This document shows, piece by piece, positions 1 to 10,747 of a stretch of 64,000 nucleotides of DNA. The first letter of the stretch is position 1. Each line of letters opens with the position of its first letter. Made by a program: the position numbers and the translations under genes. The stretch spans positions 2,019,929-2,083,928 of the forward strand of contig CAJNDS010002412.1 in NCBI GenBank assembly GCA_905221605.1, read 5' to 3'. Under the pieces are notes generated by a model. The model was not told where the DNA came from. It searched no databases and worked only from the letters and a program-made list of their open reading frames with translations. Origin of the DNA: Symbiodinium natans (lineage: Eukaryota > Sar > Dinophyceae > Suessiales > Symbiodiniaceae).

Positions 1-2100
1 GTATAGTGTGCTCACTCAGCTACGAAGATAACAAGGTGCATACAGGGGTCCTACAGGGGAATAAGATTAAGGGACCCTTCTCGGGGTCCCTCCTTCTTCC
101 CCCTTAAAAACCCGGATGCCGGGCCTTGAACCGAACCCTGTCCGGGGCGTCTGGAAGATCTGGACCTCGGGAAACCCGAGGGGTTCATGGGGTTTAGGGT
201 TCAGGGTTACAGAGTTTAGGGTTTAGGGTTATAGGGCTTAGGGCTATGGAGTTTTGAGGGCCTTCAAAGACCCAAAAAACGGCTGAACTCCCAAAACGAC
301 TGTACGCTAAACCCCAAACGGTTTTTAAAGCTTAAATGTAGAACTGCGACTCGTGCATCGAAAAACACCTAAGCCCTCTTTTGTATCCTGGGGCGGTTGG
401 TGAATGCCAAATGCCTGAACCCCACCTCGTTTCGCTCCCTCCCCGCCTAAGGCTCTCGAACCCGACGCCTGCCACTAGCGCTTTGGGGTTTAGGTTTCGT
501 TTAGGGCTCAGGGCCGGCTTATAGGGCGTTTGCAACGCAGACCATTCAGAACCAACTCAGACTAACAAGCCCCAAGCCCGAAGCCCTTTTTGCACATGGA
601 CTTGCTGAATCCCCAACCCTAAACTCCTAAACCCTAAACCCCCTTTTTTTAACCAGACTCTAACCCCTAAACCCAAAAAAATCCGGAGCCCGTTTTCGCA
701 CCTTCAAACGCAGGGGAGGCCCCGTGCAGGCCAATTTGGATTGCTTCTCCAGAGGTCTTCAAGGGCCTCTTGTGTCTCAAGGGGGCTTCGGGGCGGAAGA
801 GTCCCTACCATTGGGCAGTGTATCTATATATATATTATATATAATGAATAGACATTCGGGTTGATAAAATGCTTATTAAGGTTGAGGACACACATATACA
901 GTGATGAACGTAGTTCAGGCTTCTGCTTCTACTAGATTGAGGTTTTGGGGGTTTTGAAAGCACAGGGGTTCGGTGCGTCCTGTTCGGGCAAGGGACTGCC
1001 TTCTGGATACGGTCGGCGCTCGAAGAACGACTGTGTCAGCACATTTCGGTGGGTTTAAGGAGCTTACGGTTTAGGGCCTAGGGTTACCGCGAATGTGGCG
1101 CCAGCCGCAAACCCTACACCCTAAAGCCTTTTATAAAACAATCCGAGGACGTCCGAGAACCTCCATGCCTACAGATTCAGAAGTCTCTTCTGGAGGGCAT
1201 TGCTTCCGATCCTGACCCCTGGACCTCTTGGATCTTCATAAAAGGCTCATGCACCGGGGCTGGGCAGGATAAGCACATTGGCGCCCCCGTCGTGCTTGTG
1301 GGAGGAAGCGAAACCCTTTCTGAAAGCCACATGCATTATCATAAGTCCTTAAAGTGGCCGCAGGAAGCCTTCGACAGAAACCTGAATCGTCACGTGACAG
1401 AAAGAGATCCGCATCTCTCCCATGCTCTGCAACTTCCGGCCGCCCTACCGCGCGCACTGCGCTGCGGCGGCCGCCGCGTTCCCATGGAGCAGTGTACACT
1501 TGTCAGGGCGCTCCTCTGGGGCGCTGAATGCCCTGCAACCCAGACCCTGTATCACAAACCTAAACCCGAGATCCCCTATGTAACCCCTATATATACATAC
1601 TAATATATATATATATATATATACTAACATATACTAATATATACTACGATATACTAATATATATATATATATATATATACCTTGTATTCCTAAGAAGCCG
1701 CTACATTATCCTTTAGGGCTAGGAGGGTTTAGGGCTAAGAGGGCTCACCTGGGGTTGACAAAGGCGCCTGTGCCCTTTTTGGTTTACAGCAGGCTTTGAG
1801 GATTTGCGCCATAAAGCAACAAAAACTACCTATGGGACCGAAATGAACCCTAAAATTGGGGTCATATACCCTGACTACTTTCGTTCCTGTTAAGGTATAT
1901 ATGAACCAGAACCCTTTTCGGGTTCATTTAGTTTTTTCGGGTAGAGGGCCTAGGGCTGCGGCCGGTTGAGAGTATTTGAGGTGCTGGCCACAAGTCCTAA
2001 ACGGCCTCAAGCGCCATGCCTGGGCTTTAAAGGCTTTAGGGTTCAGGGCTTCTTGCTCAAAAAAACAAGAGTGAGCTGTGCTTCTGGGGCAGACCGCATC
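1..2100. other. Spacer or intronic DNA with short heptamer tracts
   Basis: No gene can be supported here. It holds short TTTAGGG tracts (190-240, 1060-1085), CCCTAAA tracts (600-670), an AT-rich TA microsatellite at 1590-1680 and low-complexity joins. A minus-strand open stretch at about 964-1027, preceded by CAG, reads like protein but is unsupported by a second exon. Confidence 0.5.
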
Positions 2101-2232
2101 CCTAAACCCTAAGACCTAAACCCTAACCCTAAACCCTAGACCCTAAACCCTAACCCTAAACCCTAAACCCTAAACCCTAACCCTAAACCCTGAACCCTAA
2201 CCCTAAACCCTAAACCCTAAACCCTAAACCCT
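2101..2232. repeat. CCCTAAA telomere-type heptamer array
   Basis: About 17 nearly perfect CCCTAAA units with occasional CCCTAA and CCCTGAA variants. It faces the opposite-strand TTTAGGG array at 2350-2535 across a 115-base unique segment. Confidence 0.95.
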
Positions 2233-2235
2233 CAA

Positions 2236-2341
2236 GACCCCTGGGGCGCCCTCACACCCACTTCCTGCTGCGTCGGGCGAACATCTTTGAGTCCGCGGAG
2301 GCTGCGCCCGAGGGACTTTCTCACTTCGAGCAGCTTGGGAG
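2236..2341. CDS. Candidate exon between opposing heptamer arrays, strand unclear
   Basis: This unique segment is open on both strands. On plus it reads FESAEAAPEGLSHFEQLG and is followed by a consensus GTGAGT donor at 2342. On minus it reads LLEVRKSLGRSLRGLKDV and is followed by GTGAGG. The surrounding genes are on minus, but the plus reading has the better donor. No family recognised. Confidence 0.3.
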
Positions 2342-2349
2342 TGAGTTTG

Positions 2350-2535
2350 GGGGTTTAGGGTTTAGGGTTTAGGGTCTAGGGTCTAGGGTTTAGGGTTTAG
2401 GGTTTAGGGTTTGGGGTTTGGGGTTTGGGGTTTAAGGGTTTGGGGGTTTGGGGTTTCGGGGTTTTGGGTTCAAGGGTTTAGGGTTTAGGGTTTAAGGGTT
2501 TGGGGTTTAGGGGTTTAGGGTTTAGGGCTGTAAGG
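2350..2535. repeat. TTTAGGG heptamer array with TTTGGGG variants
   Basis: TTTAGGG units grade into TTTGGGG, TTTAAGGG and TCTAGGG variants, then decay. The orientation is opposite to the array at 2101-2232. Confidence 0.9.
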
Positions 2536-2578
2536 GCTTCAGGGTTATAAGAGTTTTAGGGTCTAGGGCGTTGCATAA

Positions 2579-2690
2579 GGGGGGTTCCGAAAATGGGGGT
2601 ACCCTTTTTTGGGGGTCCCTTAAAGGGGACTCTATGTCTTAAAGCGGGGGGGGGGAGGGTACCCCTATTAAATTTCGGGAAATACCCACA
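2579..2690. mobile_element. Fold-back element, family B
   Basis: The left end GGGGTTCCGAAAATGGGGG is inverted at the right end (GGGTACCCCTATTAAATTTC then GGGAAATACCC). There is no coding capacity. Related copies lie near 40925, 44731, 46277 and 48403, each with the TTCCGAAA/TTTCGG core, as expected for a MITE-like family. Confidence 0.6.
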
Positions 2691-4630
2691 TGTTAGAGCT
2701 TTAAGGGCTTCAGGGTTATTCGGGTTTTAGGGTTTCAAGGGGTTACATCAGGGCTTCGGGCTTGGGGAAGAAGGGTGGTAGGAAGTGCGTGACAGCCCCA
2801 ACTCATCAGCCCTGTATTGTATACTTCACAATCTTACAGGCAGACTTTCTTGCAGTCCAGGCTGGGGTTTTGGGACTTATAATTTATCCTAGGCAAGCTG
2901 GTTCGCAAGTGGACGTCCCGGAAACTTCCGAAGACACACTGCTCGCACAGTGCCTTCGGCAACTGGGGGCTAGTGCGGGAACATGGGCTCTCGCGTAGTA
3001 ACGGATCCAGGAATGCATATCTCATAACCACGCAACATTCTAATGCACCTGTAAGGTTGAGGGTTGAAGGCTTATGGGGCTTCGGGCCATCGGACCAAAT
3101 CTTAACCAAAATTCGCGATGTGCTTGCATGTTGAATCTTTTGAGTACCAGAAAGACATTCCCAGATCTGTCGTTGTCCAACCGCCTGTTCCATCCGCGTC
3201 GAATCCATTCGGAGGCGGCAACAGCTGGGGCCCCCCAAGTCACTCGCAATAGACACACAAGGGGAGTCGCTTGGCTAACATAGGGGCCTGGTAAGAGGCA
3301 TGGGTATACGACCACTACCTAAGACGGTGAAGGGGGAAATGTGGGTCATTGCTTCGGCTCCTGCAGAGTTGTTATGTGTTGTTCGGGGTTTCCACTCGGT
3401 ATTTTGGGAACCTGTGCAACCATGTAATTACCCCAAGTTTCAGGCAGCAAAGCAAAGAACACCTGATGGAGGTGCCTTAGTGTGTGCTGCAGGGGCAGAT
3501 ATGAGATCACCACAGGCAAACACTTCGTTCTCCTGAAGCACCATAAAGTAACAGAATTAAGAGGTCAACCTGCGTCAGGATCCCCAAGGAGGCCCCAGCT
3601 GCCAAGCACTAACGCTTCGTGGAAGGATCCCAAGGGGTGGCATCGGTCATCTGTCCTCAAGCCAAGGATGCGCGGCTTGCTGTCAATGGTGGGGAAGGGG
3701 GGGTAGGGAAGGGTGTGAATTTGCGCGCCCATTGCAGCATGGCCCCTGTAGCAAGCTCCGTGAATGCATCTGTGACCGACTCTGGGCTGTATGCTCAGGA
3801 GTTGCGATGTGTTGGAGTTCATGGGGATTGATTTATTGGCGTTTGGGGTCCAGAGCTTAACTACGATAGAAGATGACATGCTCCTAGCTTGATGCAAAAT
3901 CCCCCAACGCCCAATCCTCCATTACTAGCCATAGACACTCTACGCCACTGTTCACAATAACAACCATGTGACGGTCCCCCACAAGCAGGCCCAACCAAAA
4001 TGACAAGCAGGCATTGTCAAGAATGGGCGTAGTCGCTATCAGACCCTATAACCTCTTCTATCCGACCCTGCTGGGGTCCTTGTGGACGACCTCAGGCCCC
4101 AAACTTCGTGTCCGCTTTGGCTCTGCCAGCCTGCGCCGTGCCAGTTTCTTGAGTCTAGCAAACCCTTTTTCGAAACCCAGACTTAAAGCATCAGCTGGAC
4201 CCTAAACCCTTACGTAACCCTTTTGGGGTACCCTAAAACTAAGGCTCTGTATGATGTCAGGAACCCCCCGCCGCCTAGAAAGCGTTGTTTGGGTTTCATG
4301 GGTTTTGAGCAGCGGAAAATTTCCCAAGCTGGGTCCCAAAGAATGGCCCGTCCATTCTAATAGAATCCAAAACAAGTGCCCCAACTTCTTGTGCAAAAAC
4401 CCAACACTACTTCACGCCGAAAAAGCCTTCGTAGCACAAGAGCCATATCATATTGTCACAAAGGTACCCTTTTCTTGTGTTGCCTAAACCCTAAACCCTC
4501 AAAAAAAGGGGTAACGGGGCTCCCAAGATACTCCCCGCCTCTAGCCTGGCTTTAGCACGGCGCCGCCTTCGGACCTGGTATACAGAAGGGGATAAGGTAC
4601 CGAATTCCATTTGTTCCATACTAAGAACCA
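2691..4630. other. Spacer with no supported gene
   Basis: Overlapping open frames of 60-140 codons exist on both strands at 2834-3256 and 3565-3897, but none shows a recognisable domain or a paired splice context. Short CCCTAAA tracts occur near 4200 and 4490. Confidence 0.4.
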
Positions 4631-5029
4631 GTGGGGTTTAGGGTTTAGGGTTTAGGGTTAGGGTTTAGGGCTTAGGGTTTAGGGCTTAGGGTTGGCTTCT
4701 GAGAATCGGTCCATTAGGCCGTTGAAGGTGCAGTGAAAGAGGGTGGGGGGGCTCAAGGGCTTGGGCGTAGGTGGGCTTAGAGTTTCGGGTTTCGTGGGTT
4801 TAGGGTTTTGGGGTGGAACCCTAAAACCCTAAAGGCCAAACTGGCTCCTGGGAATTCTCATCTTGAAACCCTACACCCGAAACCCTTTTAAGCACCGACT
4901 GAGGAGGCTGCCGGCGACACCTGAAAGCAGCAAGACTTGCACCAGCAGGCGAAACTGAGGTCATCTCTAACTGGGACATATCATCCAAACCCTTTTGCAA
5001 CTGGGCTTGAGGACTAGCCAGAAAACAGA

Positions 5030-5205
5030 AAACCCTAAACCCTACACCCTAAACCCTAAACCGAAGGGTTCTTGAGGCGACTCGAAAATCCCTACAACCT
5101 AGACCCCAAACCCTAACTACCCTAAACCCTAAACCCTAAACCCCAAACCCTAAACCCTAAACCCCAAACCCGAAACCCGAAACCCGAAACCCTAAACCCT
5201 CAACC
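5030..5205. repeat. CCCTAAA heptamer array
   Basis: CCCTAAA units with CCCCAAA and CCCGAAA variants. The array sits on the downstream side of the minus-strand exon ending near 5256. Confidence 0.9.
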
Positions 5206-5255
5206 CTTCGAGACCGCAAGGGCCCGCGCCATGGTCACGGCGCCCACGCTGACGC

Positions 5256-5304
5256 CCAAGGTGGCCAAGCCCATGAACCAGAGGATGCGCTTCTGGCCGG
5301 CATC
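5256..5304 (-). CDS. Exon encoding a membrane-helix-like segment
   Basis: Read on minus after CCCAG: DAGQKRILWFMGLATLG, with a GC donor after 5256. The frame stays open to about 5213, adding a hydrophobic stretch (VSVGAVTMARALAV), so the exon may be longer. A single transmembrane helix is likely. Its phase does not join directly to the exon at 5887-5960, so at least one exon between them is missing from this model. Confidence 0.4.
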
Positions 5305-5770
5305 CTGGGCTTCCGAGAAAATTAGGGTCTAGGTTTAGGGTTGAGGGTTTAGGGTTTAGGGTTTAGGGTTTAGGGCTTGGGGTCAGAGGTTAGTGTGGGT
5401 TTAGGGTTTCGGGTTTAGGGTTTAGAACTCACGTTCTCCGACCGTCTACTGCTAGTGGCAGAAACTTGCACCATACTAGCATTGGATTCTTGTTCTCAGT
5501 ATTCGTCGCTTTTCGGAAACGACATGTGCTCTCCGGCCGCACGCGCTGCTGCATGGCCCTAAACGGCCCCAAGACTCTGATGGTTCAGCGTTACGGTTTA
5601 GGGACTATATAGGGTTAGGGTTTCGGGGGTTTAGGGTTTAGGCATTAGGCTTTAGGGTTTTTACTTTAAAGAGGTTGGGGTCTTAGGGACTTCGGATGGC
5701 TGGCCGCCTGCTGCGACAGCCATGACGGAAAGATACGGCGTGGTGCTCCACGACATGATGATCACCGGTC

Positions 5771-5848
5771 CCTCCCCTAAACCCTAAACCCTAAACCCTA
5801 AACCCTAAACCCCAAACCCTAAACCCTAAACCCTAAACCCTAAACCCC
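5771..5848. repeat. CCCTAAA heptamer array
   Basis: About 11 units, immediately left of the exon at 5887-5960. Confidence 0.9.
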
Positions 5849-5886
5849 GCTCCTTGGGAAGACTGGGCGCCCCAAAACTCTGTAGC

Positions 5887-5960
5887 CGAGGCTCCAATGC
5901 TGACTCCTCCAGGGGAGGAATAGCATCCGCCCATACGTCGATCGCGTGGAGCATCGCCTC
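5887..5960 (-). CDS. Exon, unknown protein (locus 5.2-6.3 kb)
   Basis: Minus strand after GTACAG: EAMLHAIDVWADAIPPLEES and a few more residues. It closes with a GC donor (CG then GCTACAG), 74 nt. It starts in phase 0, matching the phase-0 end of the exon at 6178-6263, so the two join as ...TITVK-EAMLH.... The alternating hydrophobic pattern would suit a helical repeat protein, but no family is recognised. Confidence 0.5.
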
Positions 5961-6020
5961 CTGTACGACGGGGTGCGGGTTTCCAGAAGTTCTCCGCCCC
6001 TCCCCAGATCCAATCCTAAA

Positions 6021-6158
6021 CTCCCTAGGGTTTAGGGTTTAGAGGGTTTAGGGTTTAGGGTTTAGGGGTTTAGGGGTTTAGGGGTTTAGGGGTTTAGGGG
6101 TTTAGGGGTTTAGGGGTTTAGGGGTTTAGGGGTTTAGGGGTTTAGGGTTTTAGGGGTT
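6021..6158. repeat. TTTAGGGG octamer array
   Basis: About a dozen tandem TTTAGGGG octamers, one G longer than the normal unit, bounded by ordinary heptamers. It forms almost the whole roughly 220-nt intron between the exons at 6178-6263 and 5887-5960. Confidence 0.9.
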
Positions 6159-6177
6159 TTAGAAACCCGGGGAGGGC

Positions 6178-6263
6178 CTTCACCGTGATGGTGCCCTCCG
6201 TGGTGGCGTTGGGGTGCACGAGGCAGGTGAAGAGCGCTTGGACCATGGGTCGGATCAGGTCGC
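6178..6263 (-). CDS. Exon, unknown protein (locus 5.2-6.3 kb)
   Basis: Minus strand after CTGAG: DLIRPMVQALFTCLVHPN, then TTEGTITVK. It ends in phase 0 before a GC donor (GCCCTC), 86 nt. Codon usage favours C/G in third positions and no stop is present. This is the most convincing of the three exons here. Upstream exons were not found, because the LINE insertion starts about 300 bp away. Confidence 0.55.
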
Positions 6264-6948
6264 CTCAGGGTTTAGGGGGCGTCTATGATTTTCTGGGTGT
6301 AGGGCTGCTGGGGTTTAGGGTTCAGGGCTTCTGGGGTTCAGGGCTTCGTGGGGTTTTCGGCTTTCTGGGGCTTAGGGTTTCGACTCTCACGGGTCTTGGG
6401 GCTGCTGAGGGGTTATAGGACCTATACCATGCAAGCTGTAGGTTTGAGATCCACACGCACGTCGCACTTCAACACTCAGGGATTTGGCATGTGCGTGGGG
6501 TCGAATTGGGATCTTCTGTGTTAGCCTCGAACCGGGGTTCCGAAAATTGGGGAGGGGGGGGGGGGGGAACCAGCTTCGGGAGGTTCCCGCAAAAGGAGTA
6601 TGCTATTTTGGTCCTTGCTTTCAGGCCAACCCCCTCATTTCGGTGAAGCCCCATTTCAGAAACTCGAGTCTTCTTAGTTGTAGTTGTTGTTGTGCAGAAG
6701 AGGATTCTTCGCGTTTATTGCCGTCTCAGTTCGGCTTCAGAGATCTGTTTGAGATCAGTCCCTATTAGTTGAAGTAGGGTAACCGTGGGCAATTCTGTCT
6801 GTCTACCCCTTCGAATCATTTCATGCAAGATCCTGTGTGTGTGTGTGAGCCACCGTTGGCGCAAGCTTAACAGGAGCGTGCAGGTGGCTAGAAAGTAGTT
6901 GGTAGGCTACGCCCTCCAGGCGGCCTTGCAGTGTGACTCCATGGTAAC

Positions 6949-9900
6949 ATGCGATGGGTTACAAGCGTTTACAATCCTTATGTTTGTCGGACTGCTTACA
7001 GACGAGAACAAATCGTTCGTGAACTTGTGCATTCCCATATCATTGGCATACCAGGCACATGTACTTCCCAAGATGCGGTTGGCATTCCAGTGTCCCAGAC
7101 ACAGGTGGGCACGCATTTGTGGATTGAGTGGGGGCGCAGAGCAGGGAGGGCTGAACAAGCCGCTGGTGTGGCTATTGCGCTACGTCGGAATGTATTCCAT
7201 GATCGGAATGTCAGACAAGTTTATCAGCCTCCTGAAGAACTGGCGGGCAGGTTCGGGGCAGTGCGGCTTGTTCGTGGTGATGTGGACTTATGCGCAATTG
7301 TCGTGTATCAGTATCCTGAGCCTCACCCCCCCAACACAGATGCTCAGCGCAGACAGGCTAAGCGCCTGTGGATGTATGTGGCTGCTTTTCTTGACAGGCT
7401 TCCTCATAGATGCCTTCCTGTCCTCCTCCTGGATGCAAACGGGCACACAGGGCTTCATCGGCATGAGGGCGGATTTGCACACATCAATAGTGAAGCAGTG
7501 GGGCAAGCGGACGCCGCGCTTGAAAATTTCAATGGCAGCGAGTTTAGACAGCTACTTGAGCTGCACCACCTGGCAGCCATTAACAGTTTTCATCCATGCG
7601 GACCAACATATTATGGCACCACTGGTCGAGGGACTCGTGTGGATTACATATGCTTGCCACAAACTCGGCTGCATAATGTTTCGCGCTGCTACATTCAGAA
7701 AGCACGTGCGTACCGATTGCAGTGGCATGCTTGTGCAGGGTTGCGGGATCATGTCCCCCTCACTGTTGTTTTCGAGCATGGTTTGCATTATCAGTCTCGC
7801 AAGCATGATTTTCACCGTCAACTGGATCGTGATTCCCTTGCACAGGATGCGTTGCAGGGCGTGCGTAGGCCACAGTTCCTTGCGGACGTTGAAATTGCTT
7901 GTGAGCAGGCGTTGCAGAAGCTTGAGCTTCCTGTGCTACAGCGACCCACTGTTGTTTTTCAGGCCTTGCATGATGCATTGGCGCAGGCAACCAAACTGCA
8001 TTACTCTGGTGGTGCAAAAACTAAGTGTGATCGACCTGCTGATACGCGGGAGGCGCTGTTCCATACCCAGGCAGCCAAGACATGCCTTGTTCAGACTGTG
8101 CTTCCTGCTGCTAGTCGTGACTCACTGCAGTTTTTGGCCAACCTTCTCCAACAGTGGAAGCGATTGGCAGCCTTCTGGAGGGCACGTCGGGCTTCAGATG
8201 TGCTTGTCAAGCGTGATCGTGAATCATGGAGGCAGGCGCGCGTTGCCGAACTCAACTATTTTTGGCACAAGCGGGATTTCAAGGGATGCTACCGTGTCAG
8301 CCGACTTCTCTCGGGCTTCAGACTTGGACCTAAGCGACGCAGGTTTGACAGGCCAAAATCTGTGCAGCCAACATGTTCGGACTGGTTGTCGTATCTGCAA
8401 CAAGACGGGCCTGATGGTGGTTGCCAGGCCAAGTCCATTGATTGGGAGGACGTTTTTCAAAAAGCATGCCAGCCCAGGACCCTGGTGCGTGCACTTGATG
8501 CAGCCAAAGATCTTGCGTGGCACGATTTTCACGGAATTTGCCAGCGGGGTCGTCGATTGCAGCTTCGAAAGGGGTATCCTTCCTGGGGCATGCCAGCAGA
8601 GGTTTGGCGACAAGTTCTTTTTCCAACCTGGAAATTTTCTCAAGTCAGGTTCGGAATTGGCTACGCTGACAGATGCTCGTTGCCTAACGGCCACTTTCAG
8701 AAACTCTTTCACCAGCTGCTCCTCTCTATCAGGAGTTACGACGAAGTTCCTGTACAATGGCAAAGGAGCGAGGTCATTGAGTTGGATAAGCACAATGGCA
8801 AAGCAAAATGCGCTGGTGTTCGCGCCATCAACAACTTGGACACTATGGGCAAACTCTACTTCGGATGGCTCGGAGGCAGATGCAAACAACAGCATCTCCG
8901 GCACTATGCCGCGGGGTACATTTGTAACAAAAGCCGATTGGATGCGATGCTGGTGCAGAACGCTACTGCGTGGCGAGCAAAGAAACACGGCTTGTCCGTT
9001 CTCACCTCCTCGCATGATGTTGCCAATGCCTTCTACAGTCCGCTTCGCAGCGTCCTACACGATTGCGTTGAGCGAGTTGCGCAGCCAGTGGATGCATCTC
9101 TTCTTCAGCAGCGGCACAGCGAAGCTTACATGTGCGTCAAAGCGTGTGATGGCAATATCAATGTGCAGCCACAGACTGGCATTCTACAAGGAGATGGGTT
9201 CGCTTGCGAACATTTCCTTCTTGCCTATCATCCAGCGATTGACGAGTACTGCGCTGACATGCTTACAGCGGTGGGCGAGGAGTTTGTTTCAGTGGACCCG
9301 GTGTCACAAGAACGTGTTGACTGTTCCTTGTCTTCATATGCCGATGATGTTTGCAAAAAACATGTGGTCTCGAATCCTGACGATATGGCCTTTCGTTCTG
9401 GCTTGTCCAACTGCTTGTTCGACGCCGCTCTGTCCAAGGTCGGCATCGCGCAAAACGCAGACAAGCAAGTTCATCATGTTCTCTTTTGTGGACAAGGCTC
9501 AGACGATTTCATGCGAGCCGCTTATTCTCAAGCTTTGGTGGCGGGCGGTATGCACAGGACCATTAAGTATTTGGGTGGCATTTCGCAGTATGCTGGAGGC
9601 AATGGGCCGGAAATCACTGCTCGTGTCCGGGCAGCGCAGGGTGCATGGTGCTCTTATGGGAAACTGTGGTCCAGCCCCAAGGTGGCCGCAAGGCCGTTGG
9701 TCACCATATTCAAGAGCAGTGTGTATTCACATGTGGTTTCAGGCCTGGAGGCTCGGGTGCTCCACAAAGGCGAGTACGACAGGCTGGATAGATTTGTTCT
9801 CTCCAAGGGTAGGAAAGTCATGCGTGGTGATGCTTGTGCCAAAATCTTGTCGGAAGATGGGCAGATCGCTTATCATGCAGTACCGTCGCACAAAGTTTGG

Positions 9901-10725
9901 AGGTTCTTGCAGTTGGTGCCGTCAAGCATTGAACTGCGAGTCCGGCGGCTCAAACTCTGGCAGGCTGTGGCGAGATGTCCGCATAAACATGTGCAACTTC
10001 TTGCGGCTGTCTTTGGACGGTTTTCGTTCGAGACTTTGCCTACACTGGATTGTCACGGTAGGCTTGCGCATGGCTGCAATCCTTGGGCGGTGCAGTTTCA
10101 GCAGGACATCCAAGCATTGGGGGAAGTGGACGACGGTGTGCGTCTGGTGCAAGATCTGGCGGGTAGCTGCGTTCGAATGTTCACTGATCTTCGAGAACAG
10201 TTCATGGCAGTTGATTGCACGGTGTTACGGCGCCAGTTCTTGTGTGTGGCTATCCCACCACCGGGATTTCAAGATACCATCCACCCTACAGTGCCAGATG
10301 TCCTGCTCGAGGCTGACTTGCAGTTCGCCTGTGACTGCAAGCTTGATGACGGGAGCATTTGTTCTGCCAAGTTCGCGTCGCGGCATGCTTTGGCTGTCCA
10401 CAAGTTTTTCACAAAGAACGGGACTCATGGTCAAAATAGTGTGGCATATCAGGCTGCCGTCAGCAATGTGTGCCCCTGGTGTCGCTGCATCTTTGTTGAC
10501 AAGCGTTGTGCCAAGCAGCACATACAGAGATCTTTCAAGCATGGACGATGTAAGGGTAAAGGGTGCACCACTGTACATCAGATTCAGCCTGTTGATGATA
10601 TGTCGTGTCCATATTGCCAAGCAGAGCATGACACCATGGATGGCTTGTTGCAGTGCATCACTACACATGTTGCTGGGCCTACTCCAGCCCAAGCTGCAGC
10701 TCAGGACGCAGTTCCCCCCCAGTAG
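6949..10725 (+). CDS. Endonuclease/reverse transcriptase polyprotein of LINE
   Basis: The 1,258-aa protein carries out target-primed retrotransposition. The N-terminal EEP (AP endonuclease-like) domain, about residues 1-275, shows DLCAIVVYQYP near 113, LDAN at 161-164, RVDYI around D232 and RDH at 266-268 (Asp-His pair). Reverse transcriptase follows: motif A HDVANAF (D690), motif B ILQGDGF (QGD 747-749), motif C YADD (797-800). The C-terminal end has three Cys/His clusters (C1128/C1130 region, CPWC at 1175-1178, CPYC at 1220-1223), typical nucleic-acid-binding fingers of LINE proteins. No RNase H domain is recognised. The ATG at 6949 is 8 nt after another ATG (6941) that opens the overlapping frame. 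The catalytic motifs look intact. Confidence 0.9.
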   Translation: MRWVTSVYNPYVCRTAYRREQIVRELVHSHIIGIPGTCTSQDAVGIPVSQTQVGTHLWIEWGRRAGRAEQAAGVAIALRRNVFHDRNVRQVYQPPEELAGRFGAVRLVRGDVDLCAIVVYQYPEPHPPNTDAQRRQAKRLWMYVAAFLDRLPHRCLPVLLLDANGHTGLHRHEGGFAHINSEAVGQADAALENFNGSEFRQLLELHHLAAINSFHPCGPTYYGTTGRGTRVDYICLPQTRLHNVSRCYIQKARAYRLQWHACAGLRDHVPLTVVFEHGLHYQSRKHDFHRQLDRDSLAQDALQGVRRPQFLADVEIACEQALQKLELPVLQRPTVVFQALHDALAQATKLHYSGGAKTKCDRPADTREALFHTQAAKTCLVQTVLPAASRDSLQFLANLLQQWKRLAAFWRARRASDVLVKRDRESWRQARVAELNYFWHKRDFKGCYRVSRLLSGFRLGPKRRRFDRPKSVQPTCSDWLSYLQQDGPDGGCQAKSIDWEDVFQKACQPRTLVRALDAAKDLAWHDFHGICQRGRRLQLRKGYPSWGMPAEVWRQVLFPTWKFSQVRFGIGYADRCSLPNGHFQKLFHQLLLSIRSYDEVPVQWQRSEVIELDKHNGKAKCAGVRAINNLDTMGKLYFGWLGGRCKQQHLRHYAAGYICNKSRLDAMLVQNATAWRAKKHGLSVLTSSHDVANAFYSPLRSVLHDCVERVAQPVDASLLQQRHSEAYMCVKACDGNINVQPQTGILQGDGFACEHFLLAYHPAIDEYCADMLTAVGEEFVSVDPVSQERVDCSLSSYADDVCKKHVVSNPDDMAFRSGLSNCLFDAALSKVGIAQNADKQVHHVLFCGQGSDDFMRAAYSQALVAGGMHRTIKYLGGISQYAGGNGPEITARVRAAQGAWCSYGKLWSSPKVAARPLVTIFKSSVYSHVVSGLEARVLHKGEYDRLDRFVLSKGRKVMRGDACAKILSEDGQIAYHAVPSHKVWRFLQLVPSSIELRVRRLKLWQAVARCPHKHVQLLAAVFGRFSFETLPTLDCHGRLAHGCNPWAVQFQQDIQALGEVDDGVRLVQDLAGSCVRMFTDLREQFMAVDCTVLRRQFLCVAIPPPGFQDTIHPTVPDVLLEADLQFACDCKLDDGSICSAKFASRHALAVHKFFTKNGTHGQNSVAYQAAVSNVCPWCRCIFVDKRCAKQHIQRSFKHGRCKGKGCTTVHQIQPVDDMSCPYCQAEHDTMDGLLQCITTHVAGPTPAQAAAQDAVPPQ

Positions 10726-10747
10726 TTGCTTCGTGACTCTTGCTAGC

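Noticed and set aside
2101-2535. Chromosome end (telomere)
   Set aside because: Arrays face both ways, are short, and recur across the whole 64 kb with genes between them, so they are interstitial.
5431-5770. Exon candidates between arrays at 5325 and 5771
   Set aside because: Open on both strands without clear AG-G acceptor and donor pairs; best read as intron body.
6596-6617. Possible spliced-leader relic upstream of the plus-strand LINE
   Set aside because: Only about 11-12 of 22 positions match (GC-ATTTTGG core), within chance for a window this long.
8224-9015. 263-codon minus-strand frame inside the LINE, and similar at 10225-10836 and 10963-11523
   Set aside because: They lie opposite a gene with intact catalytic motifs and contain no recognisable domain. 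They are shadows of the plus-strand coding sequence.
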